From Endozoicomonas sp965261315 (GTDB lineage: Bacteria; Pseudomonadota; Gammaproteobacteria; Pseudomonadales; Endozoicomonadaceae), in contig CBDHDM010000091.1 of NCBI GenBank assembly GCA_965261315.1, positions 62,001 to 126,000 on the forward strand: a stretch of DNA of 64,000 nucleotides, written 5' to 3'. The notes beneath the pieces are model-generated. The model was not told the DNA's origin, did not search any database, and saw only the letters and a program-made list of their open reading frames with translations. Of the stretch, positions 35,634 to 44,943 are shown one piece after another. The translations under genes were made by a program, and so were the position numbers. Numbering within the stretch: the first letter of the stretch is position 1; each line of letters starts with the position of its first letter.

Positions 35634-37101
35634 ATGGAAGCTGGATCTTCAAAATTACAGAACCATCCTGATTTTCATGAGCAGCTGGAAACGCTGGATG
35701 ACCAACCAGATAATATCTCCGGCAACAGTACCCTGGATGATGTGGTAACCAGGAGCCGTCGGAATTTCATGAAAGGCAGCCTTGGTCTGGCCATGGCAGG
35801 CTTTCTTGGCGGTTGTCTGGGCACGACCGGGCAGAATCATGATGGCATCTGGTTTTTTCCATTTCCGGATAAGCCCGATGAACATGGTCTGCTGGTGATG
35901 AACCATGAGTATATTAATCCAACCCTTCATCCCAATGGCCTGACCGTCACTGAAGACAGTAATGGCTTTAAGCAGCGGCCTGAACATGAAGTAAGAAAGG
36001 AACTTGCAGCCCACGGTGTCAGTGTTATCGAGGTGATAAAGCAGGCCGATGGTCACTGGCGCAGAGTAAAAGACTCAACATATAACCGCAGGATTACCGG
36101 TTTTACACCAATGGCGCTTGCTGGCGAAGTGGCGGGTACCGATTTTTTGAAGACGGTGGCCGACCCTGCTGGTCGTCGTGTTATGGGCACTCTAAATAAC
36201 TGTGCCATGGGCGTGACTCCCTGGGGAACCTACCTGACCTGTGAAGAGAACTGGAAGAATTACTTTGTTAACCGTGATTCGGAAGATTATCAGCAAAGGC
36301 CTGCTCATCACCGTTACGGTGTATCTCAGGATAAGAACAGTAACTACTATGCCTGGGAGTCGGTAGAGCCCCGCTTTAATGCCACCCCGGATCATAGTGC
36401 TGCCCATGGTGGATATGTCAACGAACCCAATCGTTTTGGCTGGGTGGTAGAAATTGATCCATTCTCACCGGACAGTACACCTGTAAAGCGAACTTCCATG
36501 GGGCGTTTGGTCCGTGAGTGTTCAACGCTCTCTCTGGGTGATGATCGTCGTATGGCTTTCTATTTTGGCGATGACACCCGCGGTGAATATGTTTACAAGT
36601 TTGTTCCTGACCAGGCTTATCAACCAGACAGCCCCGATGCTAACCGGGATATTCTGGACCACGGCACACTCTATGTGGCGGTGTTCCATGATGATGGCCG
36701 GTGATCGTCCCGGAGCCACACTGGGTGATGGCAGCTCAGTACCTGAGCATCTGGTGGGAGATATCAAAGGTGATATTTTCTCTTCACCGGATGGTATCTG
36801 GTTCGATTACCAGGGACGACTCTGGATTCAAACCGATTACGGTGACGATGATGAGCGCAACATCAATATGGGCACCAATCAGATGCTCTGCTGTGATCCG
36901 GTAACCGCCGAAGTGAAACGCTTTCTTACCGGTCCCAGGGGGTGTGAAATTACGGGGGTAACGACCACTCTCGATAGTAAGGCCATGTGGGTGAATATCC
37001 AACACCCGGCCATCAGTTTTCCGGCCAGTGATGGGAAAACACGTCCACGGTCTAGTACTGTGTTAATTACGAAAGATGATGGCGGTGTTATCGGTGCTTA
37101 A
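35634..37101 (+). pseudogene. phoX: PhoX-type (DUF839) alkaline phosphatase with two internal deletions
   Basis: It begins with a Tat-like 'SRRNFMKGSLGLAMAGFLGG'. Directly after it comes 'NHDGIWFFPF', skipping the roughly 90 residues that normally lie between, so one in-frame deletion is inferred near 35822. The frame then gives typical PhoX sequence ('NHEYINP', 'GTLNNCAMGVTPWGTYLTCEENW', 'YVYKFVPD', 'GTLYVAVFHDDG') and stops at 36704. The C-terminal part resumes in another frame from about 36697 ('GDIFSSPDGIWFD', 'NMGTNQMLC', 'GCEITGV', 'NIQHP'), with about 100-130 residues missing at the junction. A working calcium/iron phosphatase is unlikely. Confidence 0.82.
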
Positions 37102-37124
37102 AGCAGGCTTTATTTTTGACCTGT

Positions 37125-37153
37125 AAAAGGGTGAATAAATCATTCACCCTTTT
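37125..37153 (+). terminator. Intrinsic terminator after the PhoX-like gene
   Basis: AAAAGGGTGAAT pairs with ATTCACCCTTTT and is followed by TGATTTTT. It can act on both strands because A-runs and T-runs flank the stem. Confidence 0.8.
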
Positions 37154-37189
37154 TGATTTTTAGAAGATGAACATTTCAAATGAAACCAT

Positions 37190-37252
37190 TAGGGGGGCGT
37201 TCTCAATTAGACATGTGACCAGCCACCCATGGCTAATTGAGAACGCCCCCTA
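37190..37252. repeat. 63-bp TA-flanked palindrome (MITE-like), overlaps the ABC ATPase stop codon
   Basis: GGGGGCGTTCTCAATTAG and its exact complement CTAATTGAGAACGCCCCC are separated by about 22 nt, with TA at both outer edges. That is the layout of a Tc1/IS630-derived MITE with a TA target duplication. The stop codon of the leftward ABC ATPase (37252-37250) is supplied by the element's edge. Confidence 0.72.
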
Positions 37253-38863
37253 GTTTGTATGAGCAGAGGGAATCGCTGCCAGTAGCTGTTGAGTGTATGG
37301 GTGGCTTGGGCTTTTCAAAACGGTGTCTGTTTTTCCCTGCTCAACAATTTTACCGCCCTGCATAACGGCTACCCGGTGAGCCAGATGGGGAATAATGGAC
37401 AGGTCATGGGTAATAAAAAGATAGGAAACCTGTAACTCACTTTGCAGCTCAAGCAGCAGGTCAATAATATCTGCCCGTATGGAAACATCCAGTGCACTGG
37501 TGGGCTCATCACAGATAATCAGGTCAGGCTCTACAGCCAGTGCCCGGGCTATGGCGATGCGCTGGCGCTGGCCACCAGAGAATTCATGAGGGTATCGCTG
37601 GTGGTGTTCAGGCTCCAGCCTGACCCGTTTCAGCAATGACTCAATTCGTTTCTTGCGTTCACTGGCAGAGAGTTCCAGCCCAAGACTGACCATACCTTCT
37701 TCAATGATGTCGCCAACCGTCATGCGGGGATTCATGGATGAGAACGGGTTCTGGAAAATAACCTGAATTTTTCGCCTCAGGGGTAACATTTTCTTACGGG
37801 AAAGCGTGTTTAATGGTTGATTGTTGTACAGGATATTGCCTGCGGTCACCGATTCAAGATTAAGAATGGCGCGACCCGTTGTTGTTTTTCCGCAGCCGGA
37901 TTCACCCACCAGTGCCAGTGTTTCACCTTTGCCAATAGTAAAACTGATACCATCCACTGCCCGTGTATAGCTGTGAATTCGCTGAAACAGGCCTTTGCGA
38001 ATGGGAAAGTGGACGGCAAGATCTTCTACTCTCAGTAGCGAGGCATCCTCAGCTTCCGGGCGATAAACGTCCATATCAGGAAGACTGTTAATTAACCGAC
38101 GGCTGTAGTCTGCCCGGGGGTTTGCAAAAAAGTCAGCACAGTTACCCTGTTCTATAATTTGCCCCTGATACATAACACCAACCCGGTCAGCTGTCTGGCG
38201 AACAACGCCCATATCGTGGGTAATCAGTAATACCGCCAGATGATGGCTTCTGGTGAGGTTTTGCACCAGTTCCAGAATCTGTTTCTGTATGGTGACATCC
38301 AGTGCGGTGGTGGGCTCATCCGCCAATAGTACATCGGGCTCACAGGCCAGGGCCATGGCAATCATCACCCGTTGCTGTTGTCCGCCCGACATCTGGTGAG
38401 GATACCAGTCAACACGCTTTTCCGGCTCAGGAATGCCAACCTCAGCTAACAGTTCAATGCAACGTTCTCTGATTTCAGTGTTGTTTAATGTGGTGTGCAG
38501 TTTAAGGGTTTCTTCTATCTGCTGCCCTACTGTGTGAACCGGATTCAGAGCCGTTAGTGCATCCTGAAAAATCATGGCGATCTTTTTGCCACGAACTTTA
38601 CACATATCATGCTCGGTCAGGCTGAAGATGTTGGTTTCAGATAGGGTAATTCGACCCTGTGTTATTTTCAGGGCATCCGGAAGCAGTCTCAGTACTGACA
38701 GTGCCGCCACCGATTTACCACTGCCAGACTCCCCAACTAATGCATAGATTTCGCCTTTTCTCAGCTCAAAAGAGATTTCTTTCAGAATCGGGGTGTAAGG
38801 CGAATACCGTAAACTGACACTTAGCAGGTCAACAGATAAGGCTACTGATTCTTTACTCATCAT
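37250..38863 (-). CDS. Peptide/Opp-type ABC importer, fused double ATPase
   Basis: A 537-residue protein of two nucleotide-binding domains in tandem, as in YejF. The first has 'GESGSGKS', 'MSGGQQQR' and 'VLLADEPTTALD'; the second has 'GESGCGKT', 'FSGGQRQR' and 'LIICDEPTSALD', with H-loops 'ITHD' in both. A C-terminal oligopeptide-transporter tail follows each. It powers the importer encoded upstream (two permeases and a binding protein). Its start overlaps the permease stop by 4 bp. The stop lies within a MITE-like palindrome, so its last codons may have been altered. Confidence 0.93.
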   Translation of the reverse strand: MMSKESVALSVDLLSVSLRYSPYTPILKEISFELRKGEIYALVGESGSGKSVAALSVLRLLPDALKITQGRITLSETNIFSLTEHDMCKVRGKKIAMIFQDALTALNPVHTVGQQIEETLKLHTTLNNTEIRERCIELLAEVGIPEPEKRVDWYPHQMSGGQQQRVMIAMALACEPDVLLADEPTTALDVTIQKQILELVQNLTRSHHLAVLLITHDMGVVRQTADRVGVMYQGQIIEQGNCADFFANPRADYSRRLINSLPDMDVYRPEAEDASLLRVEDLAVHFPIRKGLFQRIHSYTRAVDGISFTIGKGETLALVGESGCGKTTTGRAILNLESVTAGNILYNNQPLNTLSRKKMLPLRRKIQVIFQNPFSSMNPRMTVGDIIEEGMVSLGLELSASERKKRIESLLKRVRLEPEHHQRYPHEFSGGQRQRIAIARALAVEPDLIICDEPTSALDVSIRADIIDLLLELQSELQVSYLFITHDLSIIPHLAHRVAVMQGGKIVEQGKTDTVLKSPSHPYTQQLLAAIPSAHTN

Positions 38864-40305
38864 GCAGCCTCCAGTTGGGTTTTGGGATCAAAAGCGTCAT
38901 TCACGAGGTCGGAAAACAGATTGACCGACAGCACCAAGACAAACATCAGAAAAAAGGCACCGCTGAGGTTCCACCAGATTGAAGGCTCCCGGGAGAGTTC
39001 TGTACTGGCCATATTGATCATGTTACCCCAGCTGGCCATGGCCGGATCAACACCCACGCCAATATAGGAGAGTACCGCTTCGGCCAGTACCAGGCCGCTG
39101 AAGTCCAGCACAAAGGATATAATAATGATGTGGCTCAGGTTGGGCAGGATATGGCGTCTGATAATCTGGAAGTGGCTGACCCCAAAGGCATGGGCTGCCT
39201 GGACATAATCCAGCTGGCTGATTTTCAGGGTTTCTGCCCGCAGTAACCGGCACAGGCTAGTCCAGCTGGTGATACCCAGGATAAAACAGAGTGCCAGGAA
39301 TTTAGCGTCGGCTTTCTCCAGACCGACTTCAAAAAAATCCGGATTATTGTTGATCCAAACCTGAAACAGCAATACCGATGCCGCAATCAATAAAAGCCCA
39401 GGGATTGAAATTAGAGTTGTATAAATATACTGCACGACATCATCAACCCAACCTTTGAAGTAGCCAGCAGCAATGCCCAGACTGATAGCAATAGGCATGG
39501 TAATCAGCGTTGCCAGCGTGCCAATCAATACACAGGTGCGAATGCCTTTCAGGCTTTCGTATAACGTATCATTACCGGCCTGATCGGTACCAAGCACATG
39601 GTAGAGATTGCCCATGGTGATTAGCCAGCCAAGGAGTGCCATGATGATGACAAAAGTAATCCATCCAGCACGCCAGGGCAGGGCTGGTTGACCCGCTGTC
39701 GTCAGAGCTGAATCCGGTGTACTGGTTCTTTTTTTCAGCCAGCGGGCATGAAGACCAATCAATAGCAGGGCAATGGTCAGTCCCTTGCCAAGACCCAGCA
39801 GAGAGTTAAGAGCAATGTCCTGCTTTTTATCTTCATCATTTTCCAGATGCTGGCCACCATATTTCAGCAGCGGGTAGTCTCTGACCCGTTCACCATCGGG
39901 CAACAGCAGGTTCTCCTTATTCCAGGATTTCAAGGCAAAAGGTGCTGAGTACGTTCGCTCATGCCGTTCTCCCATCTCGCCCAGTGCAAGGTCCAGCAGG
40001 CTGTTAACGGTATTGCTGTAAAAGATCTGTTCATTCCCTTGTCCCTCGACAGGTGGCAGGGCTTTGCGGAAATGAATGGAGTCCACCAGGGCAATGGCAA
40101 TGTAAGCCATGATGATCACAAAAGTACTCATACCCAGCCGGGTAGCAAACACCTGTCGCCAGCGCTGACGGTTTTCCGGGTTTTTTCTGAGGGAAAGAAG
40201 AAAAAAGGTGAGGGTACCCACCAGGAAAAAGATCAGCACATCACTCCAGAGGATGGTCCAGAGTACGTGGTATCCAAAAAAGTCTGATCCGATAGAGAAA
40301 TCCAT
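38860..40305 (-). CDS. Peptide/Opp-type ABC importer permease (YejE-like, extended)
   Basis: A 481-residue permease. The C-terminal about 260 residues hold the BPD-transport core ('GTDQAGNDTLYESLKGIRT', 'YVQAAHAFGVSHFQIIRRHILPN') with about five helices. The N-terminal about 200 residues are an extension with two to three further helices and a periplasmic loop (about 75-165), longer than typical YejE/DppC. It pairs with the YejB-like permease 22 bp upstream. The extension may interact with the unusual membrane-anchored binding protein of this operon; that is inference. Confidence 0.9.
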   Translation of the reverse strand: MDFSIGSDFFGYHVLWTILWSDVLIFFLVGTLTFFLLSLRKNPENRQRWRQVFATRLGMSTFVIIMAYIAIALVDSIHFRKALPPVEGQGNEQIFYSNTVNSLLDLALGEMGERHERTYSAPFALKSWNKENLLLPDGERVRDYPLLKYGGQHLENDEDKKQDIALNSLLGLGKGLTIALLLIGLHARWLKKRTSTPDSALTTAGQPALPWRAGWITFVIIMALLGWLITMGNLYHVLGTDQAGNDTLYESLKGIRTCVLIGTLATLITMPIAISLGIAAGYFKGWVDDVVQYIYTTLISIPGLLLIAASVLLFQVWINNNPDFFEVGLEKADAKFLALCFILGITSWTSLCRLLRAETLKISQLDYVQAAHAFGVSHFQIIRRHILPNLSHIIIISFVLDFSGLVLAEAVLSYIGVGVDPAMASWGNMINMASTELSREPSIWWNLSGAFFLMFVLVLSVNLFSDLVNDAFDPKTQLEAA

Positions 40306-40327
40306 AGTGTCGTTTATCCCTTTCTGA

Positions 40328-41305
40328 TCAGTTTAATCGAACCCGGGGATCAGCCCAGGTGTAGGAAATATCGGTGAGAATAAGCCCAACGATATAGAGC
40401 ACTGACCCCAGAAACACCATGGCCCTGACAATGGCAAAATCCTGAGCCTGTATGGCATCCAGTAAATAGCTGCCCAGGCCGGGAATACTGAAGAAGGACT
40501 CCATAATCAGACTACCCATGAACAGTGATGGAATTACGACGACAACACCGGTGAGTATGGGCAGCATGGCATTGGGGAGAACATGATGGAACAGAACGCC
40601 GGCTTCACTCACCCCTTTTGCCCTGGCGGTTCTGGCGAAGTCCTGGCCCGATGCTTCAATAAACAGGGTGCGATACCAGCGGGCTCCGGCACCAATACCG
40701 GCAATCACACCAATGGCAATGGGTAGAATCAAAAAACGCCAGCCGTCCAGTCCTTCGTTATAACCGGAAACCGGCACCAGCCGTGAGACTTTCGCAATGA
40801 AAAACTGGCCAACCACAATGTAAAACAGGTAAGACACTGACATCATGGTCACAAAGATGGCAACGGCAAAGCGATCCAGCCTGCTGCCCCGGAACATCAA
40901 TACCATCAAAGCAACACTGATATTGACCCAGATACCGATGATGAAGGTGGGCAGTGCCAGTGCCAGACTGGGGCCCATTCGGTCCATCACATCGGAGCGG
41001 ATATTCCGGCCTTCGTCAGAGTTTCCAAAATCAAAAGCGAACAGTTTGACGGATTTTTCGAAGAATATGGTGCTGGTCAACTGCTCCAGACCACTGGCTT
41101 GTGGATTATAAAACAGTGGCTGATCATAGCCTTTGTCGGCGATCCATTCCTGGATGGCCTGCTCGGTGACGTATTTGTCTCCCAGGTGAGCACGGGCCAT
41201 ATCTTCTGGCGTGTTGACGATGAAGAACAGAATAAACGTCAGAAGATTCACTCCGATCAAAATAGGAATGGCGTAACAGAGCCTTCTTATAATGTAAGCG
41301 AACAT
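40328..41305 (-). CDS. Peptide/Opp-type ABC importer permease (YejB/DppB-like)
   Basis: A 325-residue membrane protein with the DppB N-terminus ('YIIRRLCYAIPILIGVNLLTF') and the coupling-helix motif 'FARTARAKGVSEAGVLFHHVLPN' region in the C-terminal half. About six helices are present. A periplasmic loop between helices 1 and 2 (about 35-100) is typical of the family. It lies between the binding-protein gene and the second permease on one transcript. Confidence 0.92.
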   Translation of the reverse strand: MFAYIIRRLCYAIPILIGVNLLTFILFFIVNTPEDMARAHLGDKYVTEQAIQEWIADKGYDQPLFYNPQASGLEQLTSTIFFEKSVKLFAFDFGNSDEGRNIRSDVMDRMGPSLALALPTFIIGIWVNISVALMVLMFRGSRLDRFAVAIFVTMMSVSYLFYIVVGQFFIAKVSRLVPVSGYNEGLDGWRFLILPIAIGVIAGIGAGARWYRTLFIEASGQDFARTARAKGVSEAGVLFHHVLPNAMLPILTGVVVVIPSLFMGSLIMESFFSIPGLGSYLLDAIQAQDFAIVRAMVFLGSVLYIVGLILTDISYTWADPRVRLN

Positions 41306-41328
41306 ATTCTTATCTCCATGAATAGGCG

Positions 41329-43512
41329 CTAGTCTTCAATCGTCAGTTTCTGACGCTGGCGATAAGCTCTGATACCCGGTATCAATATCATCAGTAGCAA
41401 ACCAATACCTGCAAACATTGGCCAGATCACCGGTTGGTTCCACGCCTTCTGTTTCTGTGCCCGGAGATCCGGGTCTACACGGAGGTATTTCAGGGTTCCC
41501 TGACTGATACCATGGCGTTTGGTGTTATAAACCCATTGATTGGAGAGGTAATACTCTTTGTTATTAAAACCCCAGATCCAGGGACTGTCTTTCTGGACAA
41601 TAGCCAGCATACGATTGATGGCTGAAAGTCTTTCTGGCCCATTGGATAAGGTTTTTATCCGGTCATAGAGTTGGTCATATTCGGGGTTATCGTAGTTGCT
41701 GGTGTTGCTGCCATCACACTGACACTTAACCAGCCCCTGTCGGCTATCCAGTAGGAACAGAAAGTTTTCGGGATCGGGGTAGTCGGCCAGCCAGCCCCAG
41801 CCGAACATCTGGGTATTTCCCTGACGCATCTTTTCCTTAAACCGGGTGTAATCGGTAGCCCGGAACTCCAGCTGCACATTGATTTTGGCCAGTTGTTTCC
41901 TGATCCAGTCTGAACGAGGGTTACTGTCGCCAGCCGTCGTGTCCATGTAGAGTATCAGCGGCTTACCGGTTTCTCGGTGACGGCCATTGGGGTAACCGGC
42001 TTCTGTCAGCAATTTTCTGGCATACTCAACCGGTTTTCTCCGAGCCATCTGAGTGGTTTCATCCCAGTCGAAAATATAGGGGTTTAAACCCTCCTTCCCG
42101 GAGGTATAGCCAAACAGTCCCGGAGGAATTGGCCCCTGGGCTACCTGACCAATGCCGTTACGAAAGATGTCGATATACTCCTGATCGTTGTAAACCATAC
42201 TGATGGCCTGACGCAGTTTACGCTTCTCTTCCGAGTAACCGCCCACCACCGGATCCACCATATTAAAGCCCACGTAATAAAGTGATGGGCTGACCTCTTC
42301 ATCGACAACAATATTACGGCTGGCCAGTTCCGGGGTCAGCTCAAGCCCGTCCGGACCTGTGGTGAAGGCCCGATCGAAGGTGGCACTGTTAATATTGGAG
42401 TTACCATCGCCCGAACGGTCGTAATAGCCCTGGACAAACTTGCTCCACATGGAGGTGGCTGCTTTCTCATAGCGATAAACGGCTTTGTCGATAAACGGCA
42501 GTGGTTTTCCGGCATCGGCGAGATAGCCGCGCTTCAGGTCATCCTCAGAGCCTTCTGATGGATAGTAGTCCTTCCTGTAGTTTGGGTTTCTCTCCAGAAC
42601 CATCTCCCGGTTGGGTGAATTGACCGTCATCATAAATGGCCCGGTACCGATGGGGTTCCAATCCAGTGTCAGGTTTTTTTCCGGAAAGCCTGGATTATGG
42701 TAGAAACGGTCAGCCTCCCAGGGTATGGGGGCAAAGAAGTGCATGGCGAGCCAGTATTGAAACTGCGGGTAAATACCTTTAATACGAATGGCAAAGGTCA
42801 GGTCATCGATTTTCTCAAGACCATCTATATCCCGCTGACGGAGATCCAGCCACTGCCCATCTTTCCGGGCCTCTTTGGCCCATTGGCTGAACGCCTTCAT
42901 CCCAACAATGTAACCGGACATCAGTCCAATCAGTGGAGACTTGTTGATCGGGTCTGCCATGCGTTTGATCTGATAAATATAATCATCGGCAGTCAGAGTA
43001 CGTGTTTCTGTAATGGCAAAGTCTTCCAGCAGGCTGTACTGCTTTCCTTCCTGTACAGAGTCAAAAAAATACAGAGCGTTACCATTGTCGTCTTGGGCAA
43101 AGGCAGGGTGAGGCTGATACTGGGTGTCAGGCTTTAAACGGATCGTGATACGACTGAAAGCCGCTTCCTTATTGTCTTCTGGCAGAGGCTGCAGTTGTTC
43201 ATCCAGCAGTTCCAGGGTCGGCATGGCCGCAGCTGTTGCCGGTTCCAGCTCATAGGGCCTTTTCAGAAAGTGGTATTGCAGAGGGGGATCGTAAATCTGA
43301 TCAATAAACATCGCTTCTTCGGCACTGTAAGAGCGGACCGGGTCCAGATGTTTGGGACGGGTAATGAAACTGCCGAAATAGGTGATTTGCTCTGGATCCG
43401 TCGACGGGTTTGGATCATTCCAGGGACCAGAGCATCCCGAGAGCAGCACTGCTGCAGTCAGAATAGCGAGCCACTTCCAGGTGGAGCTTTGCTGCATAAA
43501 ATCTGTTCTCAT
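41329..43512 (-). CDS. Peptide/Opp-type ABC importer solute-binding protein, membrane-anchored at both ends
   Basis: A 727-residue SBP_bac_5-family protein. It starts with a lipoprotein signal ('LLSGCSG', Cys near residue 27) and ends with a transmembrane helix ('IWPMFAGIGLLLMILIPGI') and a basic tail. 'DPVRSYSAEEAMFIDQIYDPP' and 'NPNYRKDYYPSEG' are cluster-5 features for oligopeptides or related ligands. Having both a lipid anchor and a C-terminal helix is unusual for a binding protein. It is the first gene of the operon; the promoter lies in the short spacer shared with the divergent LysR gene. Confidence 0.9.
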   Translation of the reverse strand: MRTDFMQQSSTWKWLAILTAAVLLSGCSGPWNDPNPSTDPEQITYFGSFITRPKHLDPVRSYSAEEAMFIDQIYDPPLQYHFLKRPYELEPATAAAMPTLELLDEQLQPLPEDNKEAAFSRITIRLKPDTQYQPHPAFAQDDNGNALYFFDSVQEGKQYSLLEDFAITETRTLTADDYIYQIKRMADPINKSPLIGLMSGYIVGMKAFSQWAKEARKDGQWLDLRQRDIDGLEKIDDLTFAIRIKGIYPQFQYWLAMHFFAPIPWEADRFYHNPGFPEKNLTLDWNPIGTGPFMMTVNSPNREMVLERNPNYRKDYYPSEGSEDDLKRGYLADAGKPLPFIDKAVYRYEKAATSMWSKFVQGYYDRSGDGNSNINSATFDRAFTTGPDGLELTPELASRNIVVDEEVSPSLYYVGFNMVDPVVGGYSEEKRKLRQAISMVYNDQEYIDIFRNGIGQVAQGPIPPGLFGYTSGKEGLNPYIFDWDETTQMARRKPVEYARKLLTEAGYPNGRHRETGKPLILYMDTTAGDSNPRSDWIRKQLAKINVQLEFRATDYTRFKEKMRQGNTQMFGWGWLADYPDPENFLFLLDSRQGLVKCQCDGSNTSNYDNPEYDQLYDRIKTLSNGPERLSAINRMLAIVQKDSPWIWGFNNKEYYLSNQWVYNTKRHGISQGTLKYLRVDPDLRAQKQKAWNQPVIWPMFAGIGLLLMILIPGIRAYRQRQKLTIED

Positions 43513-43593
43513 TAGAATTATTGAGTCTTTCTATAGGATTGTACGTATTCGATTGGTTTCCGTCATTTACTATGGCATTGTTCCATAATTACT

Positions 43594-44008
43594 TAACTAT
43601 ATTCAGAAACACCATGTTATTAGAAGGCATTGAGACATTGCTGGTTCTTCAAAAGGAGAGAACCATGAGCCGTACCGGCAGTCTTCTCTATGTCAGCCAG
43701 TCTACGGTCAGTAAACGCATTGCCAACCTGGAAAAGAAAATCGGGAAAAAGCTGATAGAGCCGGATGGGCGCTATATTCGCCTGACTGCGGATGCTGTTG
43801 CACTGGTGAAAGCCATTGAGCCGACATTTCGGGAGTTGTGTGGTCAGATCTACGAGAACCAGGCACTGGAACACAATACCCCCATTCGTCTGGATTGCTC
43901 TGAAACGCTGGTCGCCGGGTTAATCAATGAAGCGCTGGCGGATTGTGTGCAACAGGATCGCTACATCACCATCACCACCAACCATACCCCAAGAATTGTC
44001 GAAAATGT
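43594..44008 (+). repeat. 415-bp direct repeat, copy 1
   Basis: This stretch (leader plus the first about 131 codons of a LysR gene) recurs at 44069-44483 with no difference seen, offset 475 bp. The copies are separated by 60 bp of sequence not otherwise found at the locus. Confidence 0.95.
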
Positions 44009-44015
44009 CCACTAA
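43614..44015 (+). pseudogene. Truncated duplicate of the LysR regulator (DNA-binding part only)
   Basis: This is a 133-codon frame identical to the first part of the intact gene at 44089, ending two codons into the spacer. It contains the whole winged helix-turn-helix ('LLYVSQSTVSKRIANLEKKIGKKL') and linker helix but only about 40 residues of the effector domain. If made, it could still dimerise through the linker and compete for operators. It is more likely a by-product of the duplication, but it keeps the original upstream region next to the ABC operon, whereas the intact copy now has a new leader. Confidence 0.8.
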
Positions 44016-44068
44016 TTTTTCAGGATAAAATCTCCAGTTTTCAATTGGTTGGGTTTTTGGACGAGAAC

Positions 44069-44483
44069 TAACTATATTCAGAAACACCATGTTATTAGAA
44101 GGCATTGAGACATTGCTGGTTCTTCAAAAGGAGAGAACCATGAGCCGTACCGGCAGTCTTCTCTATGTCAGCCAGTCTACGGTCAGTAAACGCATTGCCA
44201 ACCTGGAAAAGAAAATCGGGAAAAAGCTGATAGAGCCGGATGGGCGCTATATTCGCCTGACTGCGGATGCTGTTGCACTGGTGAAAGCCATTGAGCCGAC
44301 ATTTCGGGAGTTGTGTGGTCAGATCTACGAGAACCAGGCACTGGAACACAATACCCCCATTCGTCTGGATTGCTCTGAAACGCTGGTCGCCGGGTTAATC
44401 AATGAAGCGCTGGCGGATTGTGTGCAACAGGATCGCTACATCACCATCACCACCAACCATACCCCAAGAATTGTCGAAAATGT
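44069..44483 (+). repeat. 415-bp direct repeat, copy 2
   Basis: Second copy of the repeat described at 43594-44008; it is continuous with the full-length LysR gene. Confidence 0.95.
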
Positions 44484-44943
44484 TAAATCCGGGCGGGCGG
44501 CAATTGGAATCAGCGCTGGCTATTTACCGCCACACCACGGTTTACTGGCATTTCATGTTGTTGATGAACCCTTTTTTATCGTCAGTCAACAACCGCTTCA
44601 GACACTTCCGGATGTGTTGATTACCAATGACCTGAGTAATAATGCCAATACCTATCAGGCAGCCATTCTGGACCGGCTTAATATTTGCCCGGTTATGGAA
44701 ATCGACTCCTATACGGCGGCGGCCCAGCTGGCCTTGAAAGGGGCGGCACCTGCGTTAACGCCCCTGTCTATTGCCAAAGCATTACAAATCAGTGCGGATA
44801 ATCTCTTCATGTTCGATGAGCTAAGGCCATTGTTTCGGCCGATTCACCTCAGTGTCCGGCAAAATAATTATCGCCAACCCCGGGTCAAAGCCATTATTGA
44901 AAACATGATGGCTGCGATAGCTGATAATGTCGCTGACAATTAG
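44089..44943 (+). CDS. LysR-family transcriptional regulator
   Basis: A 284-residue LysR protein with an N-terminal winged helix-turn-helix (about 1-60), a linker helix, and a periplasmic-binding-like effector domain (about 85-280). Divergence from the ABC importer operon suggests it controls peptide or amino-acid uptake. The convergent RidA/PLP-lyase pair on its other side is a second candidate target. Its stop overlaps the RidA stop by 4 bp. Because of the tandem duplication, its promoter-proximal region now starts with a 60-bp foreign spacer. Confidence 0.9.
   Translation: MLLEGIETLLVLQKERTMSRTGSLLYVSQSTVSKRIANLEKKIGKKLIEPDGRYIRLTADAVALVKAIEPTFRELCGQIYENQALEHNTPIRLDCSETLVAGLINEALADCVQQDRYITITTNHTPRIVENVKSGRAAIGISAGYLPPHHGLLAFHVVDEPFFIVSQQPLQTLPDVLITNDLSNNANTYQAAILDRLNICPVMEIDSYTAAAQLALKGAAPALTPLSIAKALQISADNLFMFDELRPLFRPIHLSVRQNNYRQPRVKAIIENMMAAIADNVADN

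Noticed and set aside
37190..37252. Reading the palindrome as an ordinary terminator
   Set aside because: There is no T-run, a proper terminator already lies at 37125-37153, and TA flanks fit a small mobile element better.
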